Assembly (NCBI GenBank): GCA_032690845.1
Contig: CM064426.1
Coordinates: forward strand, 43,417,721 to 43,481,720
Length of the DNA stretch: 64,000 nt
Direction: 5' to 3'
Source: Eleusine coracana subsp. coracana
Taxonomy: Eukaryota > Streptophyta > Magnoliopsida > Poales > Poaceae
Under the pieces are notes generated by a model. That model ran no database searches, had not been told where the DNA came from, and saw only the letters and a list, made by a program, of their open reading frames with translations. Positions within the stretch are counted from its first letter, which is position 1. Every line of letters begins with the position of its first letter. The position numbers and the translations under genes are program-made. This document shows positions 11,274 through 23,019 of the stretch, in pieces.

Positions 11274-11392
11274 GGATGCGATCATACCAGCACTAAAGCA
11301 CCGGATCACATCAGAACACCGAAGTTAAGCATGCTTGGGCGAGAGTAGTACTAGGATGGTTGACCTCCTGGGAAGTCCTCGTGTTGCATCCC
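11274..11392 (+). rRNA. 5S rRNA gene, inner class
   Basis: Differences: C35A, T45A, G58A, G87T. Confidence 0.93.
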
Positions 11393-11415
11393 TTTTTGCT
11401 CTACTCTCCTTTTCT

Positions 11416-11455
<40 letters not shown>

Positions 11456-11596
11456 ATGCGAGCCCGAGCTTGAAGGCACGACGTGTGGTTGGCGAAAGGG
11501 AGGTCAGCCACGATGGCTTTGCTCTGAAAAGCGTGTAGGAGGATATGAGTCAACGTAGGAGTCCTGGTTAAAGGCAAAAAGAAGATGGTTTATGTT

Positions 11597-12289
11597 GGAT
11601 ACGATCATACCAGCACTAAAGCACCGGATCCCATCAGAACGGGCATAACTTTTCGCTCGGGTGTCCATTTTGGCTGAAATTTTTACAGGAGCTTCTAGAT
11701 TCAAAGTTAAGCATACCCACACTCGGCTATGCCCTGTGTGCCCTCGTCAAAAAATTCAAAAAAAAATCGGGAAGATAAAGAAAAAATTCATTCAACTTGA
11801 AACCCGACGTTTTCTGAAACTTCAAGATTTTTTGTAGGCCACATCGTACCTTTGTTTGGGCTGAACATTTTTGTGGATTCTCCCCCATTGTTGGTGAGCT
11901 GGAGAAAAATATCAAAAAAAGAAAATTAAAAAAAAAAGAAATTTGGGATTTCTACTAGTGCTACATCTAGCCACGTGAACTTTCTGGATTTGGCAGTTTT
12001 GTACTTAGCCCCCCGTTATCGCCTGTGTGCCTTTGTCTCCTTGTTTCTACTTTGCTATCACAACTGTTCTAGGACATACTTAGACCAGCAACTAGGGACA
12101 AGTTACTTGGGTACTTATTTAGCTTTACTATCTATTTTTGATTTGTGTGCCACTCCTATATATATATTTGGCCTTCCTAACTCTACATATTTCTTCTAAA
12201 CAACACATAGGTTATTTTGTAACCCTTGCAATCATGGAACACACCTCCCTGGTATCCTTTGATTTGCTTTTCAGAACTTTATAAGAGCT
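11597..12289 (+). repeat. 5S-head/insert chimera 7
   Basis: Head 11597-11640 with G5A (GGATACG). Shares this and other private changes with chimera 10 at 17516, which lies 5,919 bp away. Confidence 0.9.
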
Positions 12290-12415
12290 GGAAGGCACGC
12301 CGCGCGGTCGGCGAAAGGGAGCTCAGCCACGACGGCTTTGCTCTGAAAAGCATGCAGGTGGATATGGGTCAACGTAGGACTCCTGGTTAAAGGGAAAAAG
12401 AAGATGGTTTATATT

Positions 12416-12560
12416 AGATGCGATCATACCAGCCCTAAAGCACCGGATCCCATCAGAACTCCAAAGTTAAGCATGCTTGGGTGAGAGTAGTACTAGGATG
12501 GCTTGGGTGAGGGTAGTACTAGGATGGGTGACTTCCTAGGAAGTCCTCGTGTTGCATCCC
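12416..12560 (+). rRNA. 5S rRNA gene with 26-nt internal duplication
   Basis: 145 nt. Positions 60-85 are present twice in tandem; the second copy reads GAGGG where the first reads GAGAG. The duplicated part spans the end of box A, the intermediate element and the start of box C. Other differences: G1A, A19C, G48A, G58A, C67T, C92T, G97A. A transcript would carry 26 extra nt in the loop-E/helix IV arm, so a working 5S RNA is unlikely. Confidence 0.9.
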
Positions 12561-12741
12561 TTTTTGCTCTACTCTCTTTTTTTTTTTGAGAGAGAGAGTT
12601 ATGCGAGCCCGAGCTTGAAGGCACGATGCGTGGTTTGCGAAAGGGAGGTCAGCCATGACGGCTTTGCTCTGAAAAGCGTGTAGGAGGATATGGGTCAACG
12701 TAGGAGTCCTGGTTAAAGGCAAAAAGAAGATGGTTTATGTT

Positions 12742-12860
12742 GGATGCGATCATACCAGCCCTAAAGCACCGGATCCCATCAGAACTCCAAAGTTAGGCAT
12801 GCTTGGGTGAGAGTAGTACTAGGATGGGTGACTTCCTGGGAAGTCCTCGTGTTGCATCCC
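12742..12860 (+). rRNA. 5S rRNA gene, inner class
   Basis: Differences: A19C, G48A, A55G, G58A, C67T, C92T. Confidence 0.92.
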
Positions 12861-13043
12861 TTTTTGATCTACTCTCTTTTTTTTTGAGAGAGAGAGAGAG
12901 TTATGCAAGCCCGAGCTTGAAGGCACGACGCGTGGTTGGCGAAAGGGAGGTCAGCCACGACGGCTTTGCTCTAAAAAGCGTGTAGGAGGATATGAGTCAA
13001 CGTAGGAGTCCTGGTTAAAGGCAAAAAGAAGATGGTTTATGTT

Positions 13044-13162
13044 GGATGCGATCATACCAGCACTAAAGCACCGGATCACATCAGAACACCGAAGTTAAGC
13101 ATGCTTGGGCGAGAGTAGTACTAGGATGGTTGACCTCCTGGGAAGTCCTCGTGTTGCATCCC
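13044..13162 (+). rRNA. 5S rRNA gene, inner class
   Basis: Differences: C35A, T45A, G58A, G87T, as at 11274. Confidence 0.93.
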
Positions 13163-13185
13163 TTTTTGCTCTACTCTCTTTTTCT

Positions 13186-13219
<34 letters not shown>

Positions 13220-13360
13220 ATGCGAGCCCGAGCTTGAAGGCACGACGTGTGGTTGGCGAAAGGGAGGTCAGCCACGACGGCTTTGCTCTGAAAAGCGTGT
13301 AGGAGGATATGAGTCAATGTAGGAGTCCTGGTTAAAGGCAAAAAGAAGATGGTTTATGTT

Positions 13361-14051
13361 GGATGCGATCATACCAGCACTAAAGCACCGGATCCCATCA
13401 GAACGGGCATAACTTTTCGCTCGGGTGTCCATTTTGGCTGAAATTTTTACAGGAGCTTCTAGATTCAAAGTTAAGCATACCCACACTCGGCTATGCCCTG
13501 TGTGCCCTCGTCAAAAAATTCAAAAAAAATCGGGAAGATAAAGAAAAAATTCATTCAACTTGAAACCCGACGTTTTCTGAAACTTCAAGATTTTTTGTAG
13601 GCCACATCGTACCTTTGTTTGGGCTGAACTTTTTTGTGGATTCTCCCCCATTGTTGGTGAGATGGAGAAAAATATCAAAAAAAGAAAATTAAAAAAAAAG
13701 AAATTTGGGATTTCTACTAGTGCTACATCTAGCCACGTGAACTTTCTGGATTTGGCAGTTTTGTACTTAGCCCCCCGTTATCGCCTGTGTGCCTTTGTCT
13801 CCTTGTTTCTACTTTGCTATCACAACTGTTCTAGGACATACTTAGACCAGCAACTAGGGACAAGTTACTTGGGTACTTATTTAGCTTTACTATCTATTTT
13901 TGATTTGTGTGCCACTCCTATATATATATTTGGCCTTCCTAACTCTACATATTTCTTCTAAACAACACATAGGTTATTTTGTAACCCTTGCAATCATGGA
14001 ACACACCTCCCTGGTATCCTTTGATTTGCTTTTCAGAACTTTATAAGAGCT
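13361..14051 (+). repeat. 5S-head/insert chimera 8
   Basis: Head 13361-13404 matches the reference at all 44 positions. The insert has GAGATGGAGAAA near 13660, giving an ATG to the 99-codon recurrent frame. Confidence 0.9.
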
Positions 14052-14177
14052 GGAAGGCACGCCGCGCGATCGGCGAAAGGGAGCTCAGCCACGACGGCTT
14101 TGCTCTGAAAAGCATGCAGGAGGATATGGGTCAACGTAGGACTCCTGGTTAAAGGGAAAAAGAAGATGGTTTATATT

Positions 14178-14322
14178 AGATGCGATCATACCAGCCCTAA
14201 AGCACCGGATCCCATCAGAACTCCAAAGTTAAGCATGCTTGGGTGAGAGTAGTACTAGGATGGCTTGGGTGAGGGTAGTACTAGGATGGGTGACTTCCTG
14301 GGAAGTCCTCGTGTTGCATCCC
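14178..14322 (+). rRNA. 5S rRNA gene with 26-nt internal duplication
   Basis: 145 nt; G1A, A19C, G48A, G58A, C67T, C92T plus the duplication of positions 60-85. Confidence 0.9.
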
Positions 14323-14502
14323 TTTTTGCTCTACTCTCTTTTTTTTTTGAGAGAGAGAGTTATGCGAGCCCGAGCTTGAAGGCACGACGCGTGGTTTGCG
14401 AAAGGGAGGTCAGCCACGACGGCTTTGCTCTGAAAAGCGTGTAGGAGGATATGGGTCAACGTAGGAGTCCTGGTTAAAGGCAAAAAGAAGATGGTTTATG
14501 TT

Positions 14503-14621
14503 GGATGCGATCATACCAGCACTAAAGCACCAGATCCCATCAGAACTCCGAAGTTAAGCGTGCTTGGGCGAGAGTAGTACTAGGATGGTTGACCTCCTGG
14601 GAAGTCCTCGTGTTGCATCCC
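14503..14621 (+). rRNA. 5S rRNA gene, inner class, near reference
   Basis: Differences: G30A and G87T. Confidence 0.95.
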
Positions 14622-14644
14622 TTTTTGCTCTACTCTCTTTTTCT

Positions 14645-14680
<36 letters not shown>

Positions 14681-14821
14681 ATGCGAGCCCGAGCTTGAAG
14701 GCACGACGTGTGGTTGGCGAAAGGGAGGTCAGCCACGACGGCTTTGCTCTGAAAAGCGTGTAGGAGGATATGAGTCAACGTAGGAGTCCTGGTTAAAGGC
14801 AAAAAGAAGATGGTTTATGTT

Positions 14822-15513
14822 GGATGCGATCATACCAGCACTAAAGCACCGGATCCCATCAGAACGGGCATAACTTTTCGCTCGGGTGTCCATTTTGGCT
14901 GAAATTTTTACAGGAGCTTCTAGATTCAAAGTTAAGCATACCCACACTCGACTATGCCCTGTGTGCCCTCGTCAAAAAATTCAAAAAAAAATCGGGAAGA
15001 TAAAGAAAAAATTCATTCAACTTTAAACCCGACGTTTTCTGAAACTTCAAGATTTTTTGTAGGCCACATCGTACCTTTGTTTGGGCTGAACTTTTTTGTG
15101 GATTCTCCCCCATTGTTGGGGAGCTGGAGAAAAATATCAAAAAAAGAATATTAAAAAAAAAGAAATTTGGGATTTCTACTAGTGCTACATCTAGCCACGT
15201 GAACTTTCTGGATTTGGCAGTTTTGTACTTAGCCCCCCGTTATCGCCTGTGTGCCTTTGTCTCCTTGTTTCTACTTTGCTATCACAACTGTTCTAGGACA
15301 TACTTAGACCAGCAACTAGGGACAAGTTACTTGGGTACTTATTTAGCTTTACTATCTATTTTTGATTTGTGTGCCACTCCTATATATATATTTGGCCTTC
15401 CTAACTCTACATATTTCTTCTAAACAACACATAGGTTATTTTGTAACCCTTGCAATCATGGAACACACCTCCCTGGTATCCTTTGATTTGCTTTTCAGAA
15501 CATTATAAGAGCT
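14822..15513 (+). repeat. 5S-head/insert chimera 9
   Basis: Head 14822-14865. Carries CTCGACTATGCC, CTTTAAACCC and TTGTTGGGGAGC, changes shared only with chimera 13 at 21901. Confidence 0.9.
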
Positions 15514-15638
15514 GGAAGGCACGCCGCGCGGTCGGCGAAAGGGAGCTCAGCCACGACGGCTTTGCTCTGAAAAGCCTGCAGGAGGATATGGGTCAACGTA
15601 GGACTCCTCGTTAAAGGAAAAAGAAGATGGTTTATATT

Positions 15639-15757
15639 AGATGCGATCATACCAGCCCTAAAGCACCAGATCCCATCAGAACTCCGAAGTTAAGCATGCT
15701 TGGGTGAGAGTAGTACTAGGATGGTTGACCTCCTGGGAAGTCCTCGTGTTGCATCCC
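15639..15757 (+). rRNA. 5S rRNA gene, post-insert class
   Basis: Differences: G1A, A19C, G30A, G58A, C67T, G87T. The only post-insert copy with G87T, so likely a recombinant with an inner copy. First of a run of six genes. Confidence 0.93.
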
Positions 15758-15773
15758 TTTTTGCTCTACTCTC

Positions 15774-15813
<40 letters not shown>

Positions 15814-15954
15814 ATGCGAGCCCGAGCTTGAAGGCACGACGCGTGGTTGGCGAAAGGGAGGTAAGCCACGACGGCTTTGCTCTAAACAGCGTGTAGGAGG
15901 ATATGGGTCAACGTAGGAGTCCTAGTTAAAGGCAAAAAGAAGATGGTTTATGTT

Positions 15955-16073
15955 GGATGCGATCATACCAGCACTAAAGCACCGGATCCCATCAGAACTC
16001 CGAAGTTAAGCGTGCTTGGGCTAGAGTAGTACTAGGATGGTTGACCTCCTGGGAAGTCCTCGTGTTGCATCCC
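15955..16073 (+). rRNA. 5S rRNA gene, inner class, near reference
   Basis: Differences: G68T and G87T. Confidence 0.95.
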
Positions 16074-16269
16074 TTTTCGCTCTACTCTCTTTTTCTTTTG
16101 AGAAAGAGAGAGAGAGAGAGAGATAGCTATGCGAGCCCGAGCTTGAAGGCACGACGCGCGGTCGGCGAAAGGGAGCTCAGCCACGACGGCTTTGCTCTGA
16201 AAAGCATGCAGGAGGATATGGGTCAACGTAGGACTCCTGGTTAAAGGGAAAAAGAAGATGCTTTATATT
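16074..16269 (+). repeat. Hybrid 5S spacer (insert lost)
   Basis: Starts as an inner spacer (T-runs, GA tract, GCTATGCGAGCCC) and continues as the post-insert type (CGCGCGGTCGGCG, GGGAGCTCAGCC, ATGCAGGAGG, ACTCCTGG, TATATT). This is what an unequal exchange within the shared GAAGGCACG region would leave after removing an insert. Confidence 0.8.
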
Positions 16270-16388
16270 AGATGCGATCATACCAGCCCTAAAGCATCGG
16301 ATCCCATCAGAACTCCAAAGTTAAGCATGCTTGGTTGAGAGTAGTACTAGGATGGGTGACTTCCTGGGAAGTCCTCGTGTTGCATCCC
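16270..16388 (+). rRNA. 5S rRNA gene, post-insert type without an insert
   Basis: Differences: G1A, A19C, C28T, G48A, G58A, G66T, C67T, C92T. Its sequence and upstream flank are of post-insert type although no insert precedes it. Confidence 0.92.
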
Positions 16389-16572
16389 TTTTTGCTCTAC
16401 TCTCTTTTTTTTGAGAGAGAGAGAGAGAGTTATGCGAGCCCGAGCTTGAAGGCACGACGCGTGGTTGGCGAAAGGGAGGTCAGCCACGACGGCTTTGCTT
16501 TGAAAAGCGTGTAGGAGGATATGAGTCAACGTAGGAGTCCTGGTTAAAGGCAAAAAGAAGATGGTTTATGTT

Positions 16573-16691
16573 GGATGCGATCATACCAGCACTAAAGCAC
16601 CGGATCCCATCAGAACACCGAAGTTAAGCGTGCTTGGGCGAGAGTAGTACTAGGATGGTTGACCTCCTGGGAAGTCCTCGTGTTGCATCCC
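16573..16691 (+). rRNA. 5S rRNA gene, inner class, near reference
   Basis: Differences: T45A and G87T. Confidence 0.95.
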
Positions 16692-16714
16692 TTTTTGCTC
16701 TACTCTCTTTTTCT

Positions 16715-16754
<40 letters not shown>

Positions 16755-16895
16755 ATGCGAGCCCGAGCTTGAAGGCACGACGCGTGGTTGGCGAAAGGGA
16801 GGTCAGCCATGACGGCTTTGCTTTGAAAAGCGTGTAGGAGGATATGGGTCAACGTAGGACTCCTGGTTAAAGGGAAAAAGAAGATGGTTTATATT
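16692..16895 (+). repeat. Hybrid 5S spacer (second insert loss)
   Basis: Inner-type up to GTGTAGGAGGATATGGGTC, then post-insert type from ACTCCTGGTTAAAGGG to TATATT. The switch point lies further right than in the spacer at 16074, so this is a separate exchange. Confidence 0.75.
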
Positions 16896-17014
16896 AGATG
16901 CGATCATACCAGCCCTAAAGCACCGGATCCCATCAGAACTCCAAAGTTAGGCATGCTTGGGTGAGAGTAGTACTAGGATGGGTGACTTCCTGGGAAGTCC
17001 TCGTGTTGCATCCC
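16896..17014 (+). rRNA. 5S rRNA gene, post-insert type without an insert
   Basis: G1A, A19C, G48A, A55G, G58A, C67T, C92T, the same set as at 10971. Confidence 0.92.
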
Positions 17015-17198
17015 TTTTTGATCTACTCTCTTTTTTTTTTGAGAGAGAGAGAGAGTTATGCGAGCCCGAGCTTGAAGGCACGACGCGTGGTTGGCGAAAG
17101 GGAGGTCAGCCACGACGGCTTTGCTCTGAAAAGCGTGTAGGAGGATATGAGTCAACGTAGGAGTCCTGGTTAAAGGCAAAAAGAAGATGGTTTATGTT

Positions 17199-17317
17199 GG
17201 ATGCGATCATACCAGCACTAAAGCACCGGATCACATCAGAACACCGAAGTTAAGCATGCTTGGGCGAGAGTAGTACTAGGATGGTTGACCTCCTGGGAAG
17301 TCCTCGTGTTGCATCCC
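17199..17317 (+). rRNA. 5S rRNA gene, inner class
   Basis: C35A, T45A, G58A, G87T, the same set as at 11274. Confidence 0.93.
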
Positions 17318-17340
17318 TTTTTGCTCTACTCTCCTTTTCT

Positions 17341-17374
<34 letters not shown>

Positions 17375-17515
17375 ATGCGAGCCCGAGCTTGAAGGCACGA
17401 CGTGTGGTTGGCGAAAGGGAGGTCAGCCACGACGGCTTTGCTCTGAAAAGCGTGTAGGAGGATATGAGTCAACGTAGGAGTCCTGGTTAAAGGCAAAAAG
17501 AAGATGGTTTATGTT

Positions 17516-18208
17516 GGATACGATCATACCAGCACTAAAGCACCGGATCCCATCAGAACGGGCATAACTTTTCGCTCGGGTGTCCATTTTGGCTGAAATT
17601 TTTACAGGAGCTTCTAGATTCAAAGTTAAGCATACCCACACTCGGCTATGCCCTGTGTGCCCTCGTCAAAAACTTCAAAAAAAAATCAGGAAGATAAAGA
17701 AAAAATTCATTCAACTTGAAACCCGACGTTTTCTGAAACTTCAAGATTTTTTGTAGGCCACATCGTACCTTTGTTTGGGCTGAACATTTTTGTGGATTCT
17801 CCCCCATTGTTGGTGAGCTGGAGAAAAATATCAAAAAAAGAAAATTAAAAAAAAAAGAAATTTGGGATTTCTACTAGTGCTACATCTAGCCACGTGAACT
17901 TTCTGGATTTGGCAGTTTTGTACTTAGCCCCCCGTTATCGCCTGTGTGCCTTTGTCTCCTTGTTTCTACTTTGCTATCACAACTGTTCTAGGACATACTT
18001 AGACCAGCAACTAGGGACAAGTTACTTGGGTACTTATTTAGCTTTACTATCTATTTTTGATTTGTGTGCCACTCTTATATATATATTTGGCCTTCCTAAC
18101 TCTACATATTTCTTCTAAACAACACATAGGTTATTTTGTAACCCTTGCAATCATGGAACACACCTCCCTGGTATCCTTTGATTTGCTTTTCAGAACTTTA
18201 TAAGAGCT
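17516..18208 (+). repeat. 5S-head/insert chimera 10
   Basis: Head 17516-17559 with G5A. Near copy of chimera 7. Confidence 0.9.
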
Positions 18209-18334
18209 GGAAGGCACGCCGCGCGGTCGGCGAAAGGGAGCTCAGCCACGACGGCTTTGCTCTGAAAAGCATGCAGGTGGATATGGGTCAACGTAGGACT
18301 GCTGGTTAAAGGGAAAAAGAAGATGGTTTATATT

Positions 18335-18479
18335 AGATGCGATCATACCAGCCCTAAAGCACCGGATCCCATCAGAACTCCAAAGTTAAGCATGCTTGGG
18401 TGAGAGTAGTACTAGGATGGCTTGGGTGAGGGTAGTACTAGGATGGGTGACTTCCTGGGAAGTCCTCGTGTTGCATCCC
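18335..18479 (+). rRNA. 5S rRNA gene with 26-nt internal duplication
   Basis: 145 nt; G1A, A19C, G48A, G58A, C67T, C92T plus duplication of 60-85. Confidence 0.9.
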
Positions 18480-18660
18480 TTTTTGCTCTACTCTCTTTTT
18501 TTTTTTGAGAGAGAGAGTTATGCGAGCCCGAGCTTGAAGGCACGACGCGTGGTTTGCGAAAGGGAGGTCAGCCATGACGGCTTTGCTCTGAAAAGCGTGT
18601 AGGAGGATATGGGTCAACGTAGGAGTCCTGGTTAAAGGCAAAAAGAAGATGGTTTATGTT

Positions 18661-18779
18661 GGATGCGATCATACCAGCACTAAAGCATCGGATCCCATCA
18701 GAACTCCGAAGTTAAGCGTGCTTGGGCGAGAGTAGTACTAGGATGGTTGACCTCCTGGGAAGTCCTCGTGTTGCATCCC
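18661..18779 (+). rRNA. 5S rRNA gene, inner class, near reference
   Basis: Differences: C28T and G87T. Confidence 0.95.
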
Positions 18780-18802
18780 TTTTTGCTCTACTCTCTTTTT
18801 CT

Positions 18803-18840
<38 letters not shown>

Positions 18841-18981
18841 ATGCGAGCCCGAGCTTGAAGGCACGACGTGTGGTTGGCGAAAGGGAGGTCAGCCACGACG
18901 GCTTTGCTCTGAAAAGCGTGTAGGAGGATATGAGTCAACGTAGGAGTCCTGGTTAAAGGCAAAAAGAAGATGGTTTATGTT

Positions 18982-19672
18982 GGATGCGATCATACCAGCA
19001 CTAAAGCACCGGATCCCATCAGAACGGGCATAACTTTTCGCTCGGGTGTCCATTTTGGCTGAAATTTTTACAGGAGCTTCTAGATTCAAAGTTAAGCATA
19101 CCCACACTCGGCTATGCCCTGTGTGCCCTCGTCAAAAAATTCAAAAAAAAATTGGGAAGATAAAGAAAAAATTCATTCAACTTGAAACCCGACGTTTTCT
19201 GAAACTTCAAGATTTTTTGTAGGCCACATCGTACCTTTGTTTGGGCTGAACTTTTTTGTGGATTCTCCCCCATTGTTGGTGAGATGGAGAAAAATATCAA
19301 AAAAAGAAAATTAAAAAAAAAGAAATTTAGGATTTCTACTAGTGCTACATCTAGCCACGTGAACTTTCTGGATTTGGCAGTTTTGTACTTAGCCCCCCGT
19401 TATCGCCTGTGTGCCTTTGTCTACTTGTTTCTACTTTGCTATCACAACTGTTCTAGGACATACTTAGACCAGCAACTAGGGACAAGTTACTTGGGTACTT
19501 ATTTAGCTTTACTATCTATTTTTGATTTGTGTGCCACTCCTATATATATATTTGGCCTTCCTAACTCTACATATTTCTTCTAAACAACACATAGGTTATT
19601 TTGTAACCCTTGCAATCATGAACTCACCTCCCTGGTATCCTTTGATTTGCTTTTCAGAACTTTATAAGAGCT
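18982..19672 (+). repeat. 5S-head/insert chimera 11
   Basis: Head 18982-19025 matches the reference. Near the right end AATCATGAACTC replaces the usual AATCATGGAACAC. Confidence 0.9.
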
Positions 19673-19798
19673 GGAAGGCACGCCGCGCGATCGGCGAAAG
19701 GGAGCTCAGCCACGACGGCTTTGCTCTGAAAAGCATGCAGGAGGATATGGGTCAACGTAGGACTCCTGGTTAAAGGGAAAAAGAAGATGGTTTATATT

Positions 19799-19943
19799 AG
19801 ATGCGATCATACCAGCCCTAAAGCATCGGATCCCATCAGAACTCCAAAGTTAAGCATGCTTGGGTGAGAGTAGTACTAGGATGGCTTGGGTGAGGGTAGT
19901 ACTAGGATGGGTGACTTCCTGGGAAGTCCTCGTGTTGCATCCC
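19799..19943 (+). rRNA. 5S rRNA gene with 26-nt internal duplication
   Basis: 145 nt; as at 18335 but also C28T, shared with the next copy. Confidence 0.9.
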
Positions 19944-20125
19944 TTTTTGCTCTACTCTCTTTTTTTTTTGAGAGAGAGAGAGTTATGCGAGCCCGAGCTT
20001 GAAGGCACGACGCGTGGTTTGCGAAAGGGAGGTCAGCCACGACGGCTTTGCTCTAAAAAGCGTGTAGGAGGATATGAGTCAACGTAGGAGTCCTGGTTAA
20101 AGGCAAAAAGAAGATGGTTTATGTT

Positions 20126-20244
20126 GGATGCGATCATACCAGCACTAAAGCATCGGATCCCATCAGAACTCCGAAGTTAAGCGTGCTTGGGCGAGAGTAG
20201 TACTAGGATGGTTGACCTCCTGGGAAGTCCTCGTGTTGCATCCC
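20126..20244 (+). rRNA. 5S rRNA gene, inner class, near reference
   Basis: Differences: C28T and G87T. Confidence 0.95.
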
Positions 20245-20267
20245 TTTTTGCTCTACTCTCTTTTTCT

Positions 20268-20305
<38 letters not shown>

Positions 20306-20446
20306 ATGCGAGCCCGAGCTTGAAGGCACGACGTGTGGTTGGCGAAAGGGAGGTCAGCCACGACGGCTTTGCTCTGAAAAGCGTGTAGGAGGATATGAGT
20401 CAACGTAGGAGTCCTGGTTAAAGGCAAAAAGAAGATGGTTTATGTT

Positions 20447-21136
20447 GGATGCGATCATACCAGCACTAAAGCACCGGATCCCATCAGAACGGGCATAACT
20501 TTTTGCTCGGCTGTCCATTTTGGCTGAAATTTTTACAGGAGCTTCTAGATTCAAAGTTAAGCATACCCACACTCGGCTATGCCCTGTGTGCCCTCGTCAA
20601 AAAATTCAAAAAAATCGGGAAGATAAAGAAAAAATTCATTCAACTTGAAACCCGACGTTTTCTGAAACTTCAAGATTTTTTGTAGGCCACATCGTACCTT
20701 TGTTTGGGCTGAACTTTTTTGTGGATTCTCCCCCATTGTTGGTGAGATGGAGAAAAATATCAAAAAAAGAAAATTAAAAAAAAAGAAATTTGGGATTTCT
20801 ACTAGTGCTACATCTAGCCACGTGAACTTTCTGGATTTGGCAGTTTTGTACTTAGCCCCCCGTTATCGCCTGTGTGCCTTTGTCTCCTTGTTTCTACTTT
20901 GCTATCACAACTGTTCTACGACATACTTAGACCAGCAACTAGGGACAAGTTACTTGGGTACTTATTTAGCTTTACTATCTATTTTTGATTTGTGTGCCAC
21001 TCCTATATATATATTTGGCCTTCCTAACTCTACATATTTCTTCTAAACAACACATAGGTTATTTTGTAACCCTTGCAATCATGGAACACACCTCCCTGGT
21101 ATCCTTCGATTTGCTTTTCAGAACGTTATAAGAGCT
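20447..21136 (+). repeat. 5S-head/insert chimera 12
   Basis: Head 20447-20490 matches the reference. Insert begins with the variant TTTTTGCTCGGCTGTCC. Confidence 0.9.
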
Positions 21137-21262
21137 GGAAGGCACGCCGCGCGATCGGCGAAAGGGAGCTCAGCCACGACGGCTTTGCTCTGAAAAGCAT
21201 GCAGGAGGATATGGGTCAACGTAGGACTCCTGGTTAAAGGGAAAAAGAAGATGGTTTATATT

Positions 21263-21407
21263 AGATGCGATCATACCAGCCCTAAAGCACCGGATCCCAT
21301 CAGAACTCCAAAGTTAAGCATGCTTGGGTGAGAGTAGTACTAGGATGGCTTGGGTGAGGGTAGTACTAGGATGGGTGACTTCCTGGGAAGTCCTCGTGTT
21401 GCATCCC
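21263..21407 (+). rRNA. 5S rRNA gene with 26-nt internal duplication
   Basis: 145 nt; G1A, A19C, G48A, G58A, C67T, C92T plus duplication of 60-85. Confidence 0.9.
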
Positions 21408-21589
21408 TTTTTGCTCTACTCTCTTTTTTTTTTGAGAGAGAGAGAGTTATGCGAGCCCGAGCTTGAAGGCACGACGCGTGGTTTGCGAAAGGGAGGTCAG
21501 CCACGACGGCTTTGCTCTGAAAAGCGTGTAGGAGGATATGGGTCAACGTAGGAGTCCTGGTTAAAGGCAAAAAGAAGATGGTTTATGTT

Positions 21590-21708
21590 GGATGCGATCA
21601 TACCAGCACTAAAGCACCAGATCCCATCAGAACTCCGAAGTTAAGCGTGCTTGGGCGAGAGTAGTACTAGGATGGTTGACCTCCTGGGAAGTCCTCGTGT
21701 TGCATCCC
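21590..21708 (+). rRNA. 5S rRNA gene, inner class, near reference
   Basis: Differences: G30A and G87T. Confidence 0.95.
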
Positions 21709-21900
21709 TTTTTGCTCTACTCTCTTTTTCTTTTGAGAGAGAGAGAGAGAGAGAGAGTTATGCGAGCCCGAGCTTGAAGGCACGACGTGTGGTTGGCGAA
21801 AGGGAGGTCAGCCACGACGGCTTTGCTCTGAAAAGCGTGTAGGAGGATATGAGTCAACGTAGGAGTCCTGGTTAAAGGCAAAAAGAAGATGGTTTATGTT

Positions 21901-22591
21901 GGATGCGATCATACCAGCACTAAAGCACCGGATCCCATCAGAACGGGCATAACTTTTCGCTCGGGTGTCCATTTTGGCTGAAATTTTTACAGGAGCTTCT
22001 AGATTCAAAGTTAAGCATACCCACACTCGACTATGCCCTGTGTGCCCTCGTCAAAAATTCAAAAAAAAATCGGGAAGATAAAGAAAAAATTCATTCAACT
22101 TTAAACCCGACGTTTTCTGAAACTTCAAGATTTTTTGTAGGCCACATCGTACCTTTGTTTGGGCTGAACTTTTTTGTGGATTCTCCCCCATTGTTGGGGA
22201 GCTGGAGAAAAATATCAAAAAAAGAATATTAAAAAAAAAGAAATTTGGGATTTCTACTAGTGCTACATCTAGCCACGTGAACTTTCTGGATTTGGCAGTT
22301 TTGTACTTAGCCCCCCGTTATCGCCTGTGTGCCTTTGTCTCCTTGTTTCTACTTTGCTATCAGAACTGTTCTAGGACATACTTAGACCAGCAACTAGGGA
22401 CAAGTTACTTGGGTACTTATTTAGCTTTACTATCTATTTTTGATTTGTGTGCCACTCCTATATATATATTTGGCCTTCCTAACTCTACATATTTCTTCTA
22501 AACAACACATAGGTTATTTTGTAACCCTTGCAATCATGGAACACACCTCCCTGGTATCCTTTGATTTGCTTTTCAGAACTTTATAAGAGCT
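21901..22591 (+). repeat. 5S-head/insert chimera 13
   Basis: Head 21901-21944. Near copy of chimera 9 (14822), 7.08 kb away. Confidence 0.9.
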
Positions 22592-22717
22592 GGAAGGCAC
22601 GCCGCGCGGTCGGCGAAAGGGAGCTCAGCCACGACGGCTTTGCTCTGAAAAGCATGCAGGAGGATATGGGTCAACGTAGGACTCCTGGTTAAAGGGAAAA
22701 AGAAGATGGTTTATATT

Positions 22718-22862
22718 AGATGCGATCATACCAGCCCTAAAGCACCGGATCCCATCAGAACTCCAAAGTTAAGCATGCTTGGGTGAGAGTAGTACTAGGA
22801 TGGCTTGGGTGAGGGTAGTACTAGGATGGGTGACTTCCTGGGAAGTCCTCGTGTTGCATCCC
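22718..22862 (+). rRNA. 5S rRNA gene with 26-nt internal duplication
   Basis: 145 nt; same set as at 21263. Confidence 0.9.
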
Positions 22863-23013
22863 TTTTTGCTCTACTCTCTTTTTTTTTTGAGAGAGAGAGT
22901 TATGCGAGCCCGAGCTTGAAGGCACGACGCGTGGTTTGCGAAAGGGAGGTCAGCCACGACGGCTTTGCTCTAAAAAGCGTGTAGGAGGATATGGGTCAAT
23001 GTAGGAGTCCTGG

Positions 23014-23019
23014 TTAAAG
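23014..23019 (+). promoter_or_regulatory. TATA-like upstream box (TTAAAG) of the reference 5S copy
   Basis: TTAAAG occupies -29 to -24 of the gene at 23043, where plant 5S genes usually have a TATA-like element near -28. The other known upstream marks are not here: -12/-11 is AT rather than GC and -1 is T rather than C. The same flank precedes almost every copy in the window. Confidence 0.5.
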
